The position numbers were made by a program, and so were the translations under genes. From Panorpa germanica (taxonomy: Eukaryota; Arthropoda; Insecta; Mecoptera; Panorpidae): DNA of 64,000 nt. The notes beneath the pieces are model-generated. The model was not told the origin of the DNA and did no database searches. It saw nothing but the letters and a program-made list of their open reading frames with translations. The stretch is taken from contig OY783203.1 in assembly GCA_963678705.1 (NCBI GenBank), positions 28,688,535 through 28,752,534 on the forward strand. Direction: 5' to 3'. Shown here one piece after another: positions 61,140 to 64,000 of the stretch (positions are counted from its first letter, which is position 1; every line of letters starts with the position of its first letter).

Positions 61140-62985
61140 TCTAAAATAATAAAAATAGTATGTTTCGAAAGAAATAACAAAACTAATTGATATTTTCTAT
61201 AAAAAATAACATCAAAATCATACTTTACTTCCGCTGTTCAAAACACGATGTAAGATTTCGCAACGTCTCTTAGACAGTTAAGGTATTAAGTCTGTTTTCA
61301 AGCGATTTACAGTATCTTATTATTTTTAGTCAATTTTTTTTTAATTTATAGTGTAATATTATTTATAAATTTTAAAATTATTTTATAATATGTTTTTATT
61401 GTTTCATTAAATATCTGTCAAAAATGTCTTTCTAAAAATCCATAAATTACGCCACACAAATTTCTTACTATTCAGATCAAATATAGTTGGTTTGCCTAAG
61501 CGAAGTGAATCAGATATCGTTTAAAATCACGTAGTGAAAATTACATTTAACACATATCTCTTATTAAGTTCGTTGAATGGCATATAAACGCCACTATTGA
61601 TAGATAGTACCAACCGATAAGTATCAAGATAGTATCAAGCGATATGTGTCCAAATTTAATGATATTCCGACCATTAGTTTAAGAGTTACAACGGTTTCAA
61701 TGACGTTACTTTTGAAATTTTCAAAACAATGAAAAAATCTGAATTTCATGTCTTGATAAAGTATTACTTTTTAATGGAAAAAATATCGAGTCCGAATAAC
61801 ACCTTACTTTACTTTTACTTATATTGTCTATGAATTTCAAAAACCGAAATAAACGAGAATTTTTCTGAACGTGCATGCATGAGCGGTCCACGAAGTATTT
61901 CACCGAGTCGCAGGTGTGAAAACATTGAGAACCACAGGACCTTGCATTTAATGGTTGTTCAGCATTTTATTACCGCGTTATCAAGAGCATTGCTCTTAAA
62001 CACAAAGTTGTTGCATTGTTATCTGCATTTTCCCAGAAGACCCCGTAATAAGTAACTACCATAGCTACAATGTGCGTTTGATTCGGAGGCGGAGGCGGAG
62101 GCGGAGTTTGTGACCTGCACTGCACAGCGGAGCCAGCAAGCTGGTTGTTCTGATTGTGAAGTATCACATTTTTTAAAGTGTGTTAAACTAATGTTCCTCT
62201 ATAATAGAATTTTATCAATCGTTCATACTGTTCTATAATTAAATAAGAGTTCAAAGGTTAACTTTTATATAAGACTGGTTCAAAAAACATTTTTTCTATA
62301 AAGGTTTTATTTATTACATCGATTAAATTCAATTGATTTATCAAGAAATGTCACTCAAGAAATATTTCTAATCGAGTTGAAGGACCAATATAGAAATTGA
62401 AAGCTACACTGTTAAGAATTTCTTTTAAATTGTCACGGATTTTTGTTGTAATGAATTTCTATTTATTTGTGAACACCTGCTTTCTATATAATAACACATC
62501 ACTCAATAAGTTCGTAGGATAATATATATTTGTAAAGACATAATAATTTTTTAGATAGTAACACTGACCAAAGATATTACAACTGCATTCTGGTCAGGCG
62601 AGTTAACGATATATATAACTTATACCTACTTTCATTGTAGTATAGGCCAACAGCCAACACAATTGATATTTAGAGCTGACGGAACTCACTGTGCATAATA
62701 TTAAGTTATCATAAAATTAGATAAAAATGAATTGACAATTTAAATAATAAACTTTAAATGTCGTTTCTTTGATTACAGGTAAGATAGTATGATTTAAGTT
62801 AAACAGTGTAATTATTATAATGTGTATGTAAATTACTAAAATAAAAGTCTTTGATTTCAGAAACAACACATAAGTTTGATTAAAAATTTACAATTCATAA
62901 AATGTCTTATGAAACGACATTTAAAGTTTATTATTTAAATATAAGAAAAAATGCTGTTGAAGCAAAGTCTTTATAAGTGTTATTA
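61140..62985. other. Gene-free stretch
   Basis: AT-rich with no supportable gene. A short run of ggaggc repeats at 62083-62105 (four copies) produces a spurious poly-Pro frame. Confidence 0.4.
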
Positions 62986-63142
<157 letters not shown>

Positions 63143-63149
63143 CATTCTT

Positions 63150-63335
63150 AATAATTTTTACGTCTTGTCACAAATTATAAACCCGCTCCCCTTGTTGTGA
63201 CGTCACACATTTGAAATTTTTTTTTGTCTTATTTCGTTTTTTTAGTCATATTTCCTCTTATATTTATGAAGTCGAATTTTAAATTAGATTAGATCACACT
63301 TCCTCCCCCCTCTGCATGTGACGTAATTAATGGAA
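63150..63335. mobile_element. Fragment(s) of the gtgacgtaatttat family
   Basis: It contains cttgttgtgacgtcacacat and, near the end, ctgcatgtgacgtaattaat. It resembles the ends of the element at 57060-57670, with C-rich runs. It lies next to the TA microsatellite. Confidence 0.4.
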
Positions 63336-63383
63336 TTAAATCGCCTGAAAAATTATTTCATACAAATATATCTACGCGATAAT

Positions 63384-63470
63384 TGGACATTTGAGGACCT
63401 GCAGATGTGCTCTGCTGATAGCACAGTTGTGTATATCAAAGTATATAGTACAGTTTTATAGAAACTGAAG
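63384..63470. mobile_element. Diverged end of family atgggcttgtgt
   Basis: ggacatttgaggacctgcag through acagttttatagaaactgaa resembles the right ends at 180-268 and 8288-8367, but lacks the terminal acaagcccat. Confidence 0.35.
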
Positions 63471-64000
63471 GAAGATATGATTGATTCAAGAATTATATAA
63501 CACGTTTTAAGTATTCTGATACCTATACGGTAGTTATTCCATGTAATTTTGTTACAGACTTACCTTAAAATTCTTTTACAAATAAATAAAAGAATTCTAA
63601 ATACTTTAAACAACAATTTCACTTTTAATTTATATTCTTAAAGCATAGGCAGATCTAAATAACATCCTGCACTGTAGTCTTTCCAAAACAAATAAACTAA
63701 AACCAAAACAAAATTGAAATTCAGTCTGGCATGTTTTATAAAGAAAGGAAGTTTTTAAAAGTTGATAATTAAGAACAGATCTTCTAGTTTAAATACAAAT
63801 GAAAAGGTTACTTAAAATAATAAACATCTTTAGTCAACCAATTAAGAAAATAAATCATAAATGTAAAGCAAGATGCAACAACAACAACATGATGGAACAA
63901 ATAGAAGGAGTTAAAGGAATAAGACATGAGTCAATGCCACGAGTCAAAAATAATATCTTTACTTGCCAGACAGGAAGTACGTTTTTCTACTTGGGCAATA

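Noticed and set aside
61970..62167. Frame with poly-Pro run
   Set aside because: Caused by four ggaggc repeats; no other coding evidence.

Overview
This is nuclear DNA from an animal, almost certainly an insect. It is very AT-rich, its genes are split by GT-AG introns, and it is full of small transposon relics. The two recognisable housekeeping or regulatory genes look insect-like. A beetle or another insect with a mid-sized to large, repeat-rich genome is my guess, but nothing in the sequence fixes the order. There is no CRISPR array, bacterial operon or plasmid feature.

Layout. (1) 1-4922: apparent intron or upstream sequence with two hAT-type elements (8-bp target duplications) and a SINE. 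(2) 4923-20260, plus strand: Nuclear factor I (NfI), rebuilt here as 11 exons whose phases all fit, giving 674 residues from the [12 protein letters not shown] start of the DNA-binding domain to the stop; the initiator exon was not found. Its introns hold many MITEs, a LINE fragment and copies of dispersed repeats. (3) 20261-29700: 3' UTR, then a roughly 9-kb AT-rich gene desert. (4) 29711-31425, minus strand: complete ribosomal protein S24 in three exons. (5) 32561-33861, minus strand: an unrecognised two-exon gene for a 304-residue protein with about fifteen 12-residue repeats and a coiled-coil tail. (6) 35410-36640, minus strand: a decayed copy of Noc2 (nucleolar complex protein 2). (7) 37320-37371, plus strand: a possible signal-peptide exon. 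(8) 37961-40734, minus strand: last three exons of an unrecognised coiled-coil, Ser/Arg-rich protein with a Cys-rich C terminus. (9) 40822-43640: a MITE, a degenerate ~20-bp tandem repeat split by LINE-containing DNA, an orphan plus-strand open exon, and a 29-bp minisatellite that appears built from MITE terminal sequence. (10) 43640-64000: no convincing gene, many repeats, inverted-repeat elements, SINEs and a long (TA)n microsatellite.

The genes do not form a pathway; they are independent neighbours. The observations most worth following are the in-frame minisatellite gene at 32561-33861, the MITE-derived minisatellite at 43258-43640, the split ~20-bp tandem array, the Noc2 relic, and the unidentified gene at 37961-40734. 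I did not find a clearly new multi-gene system.
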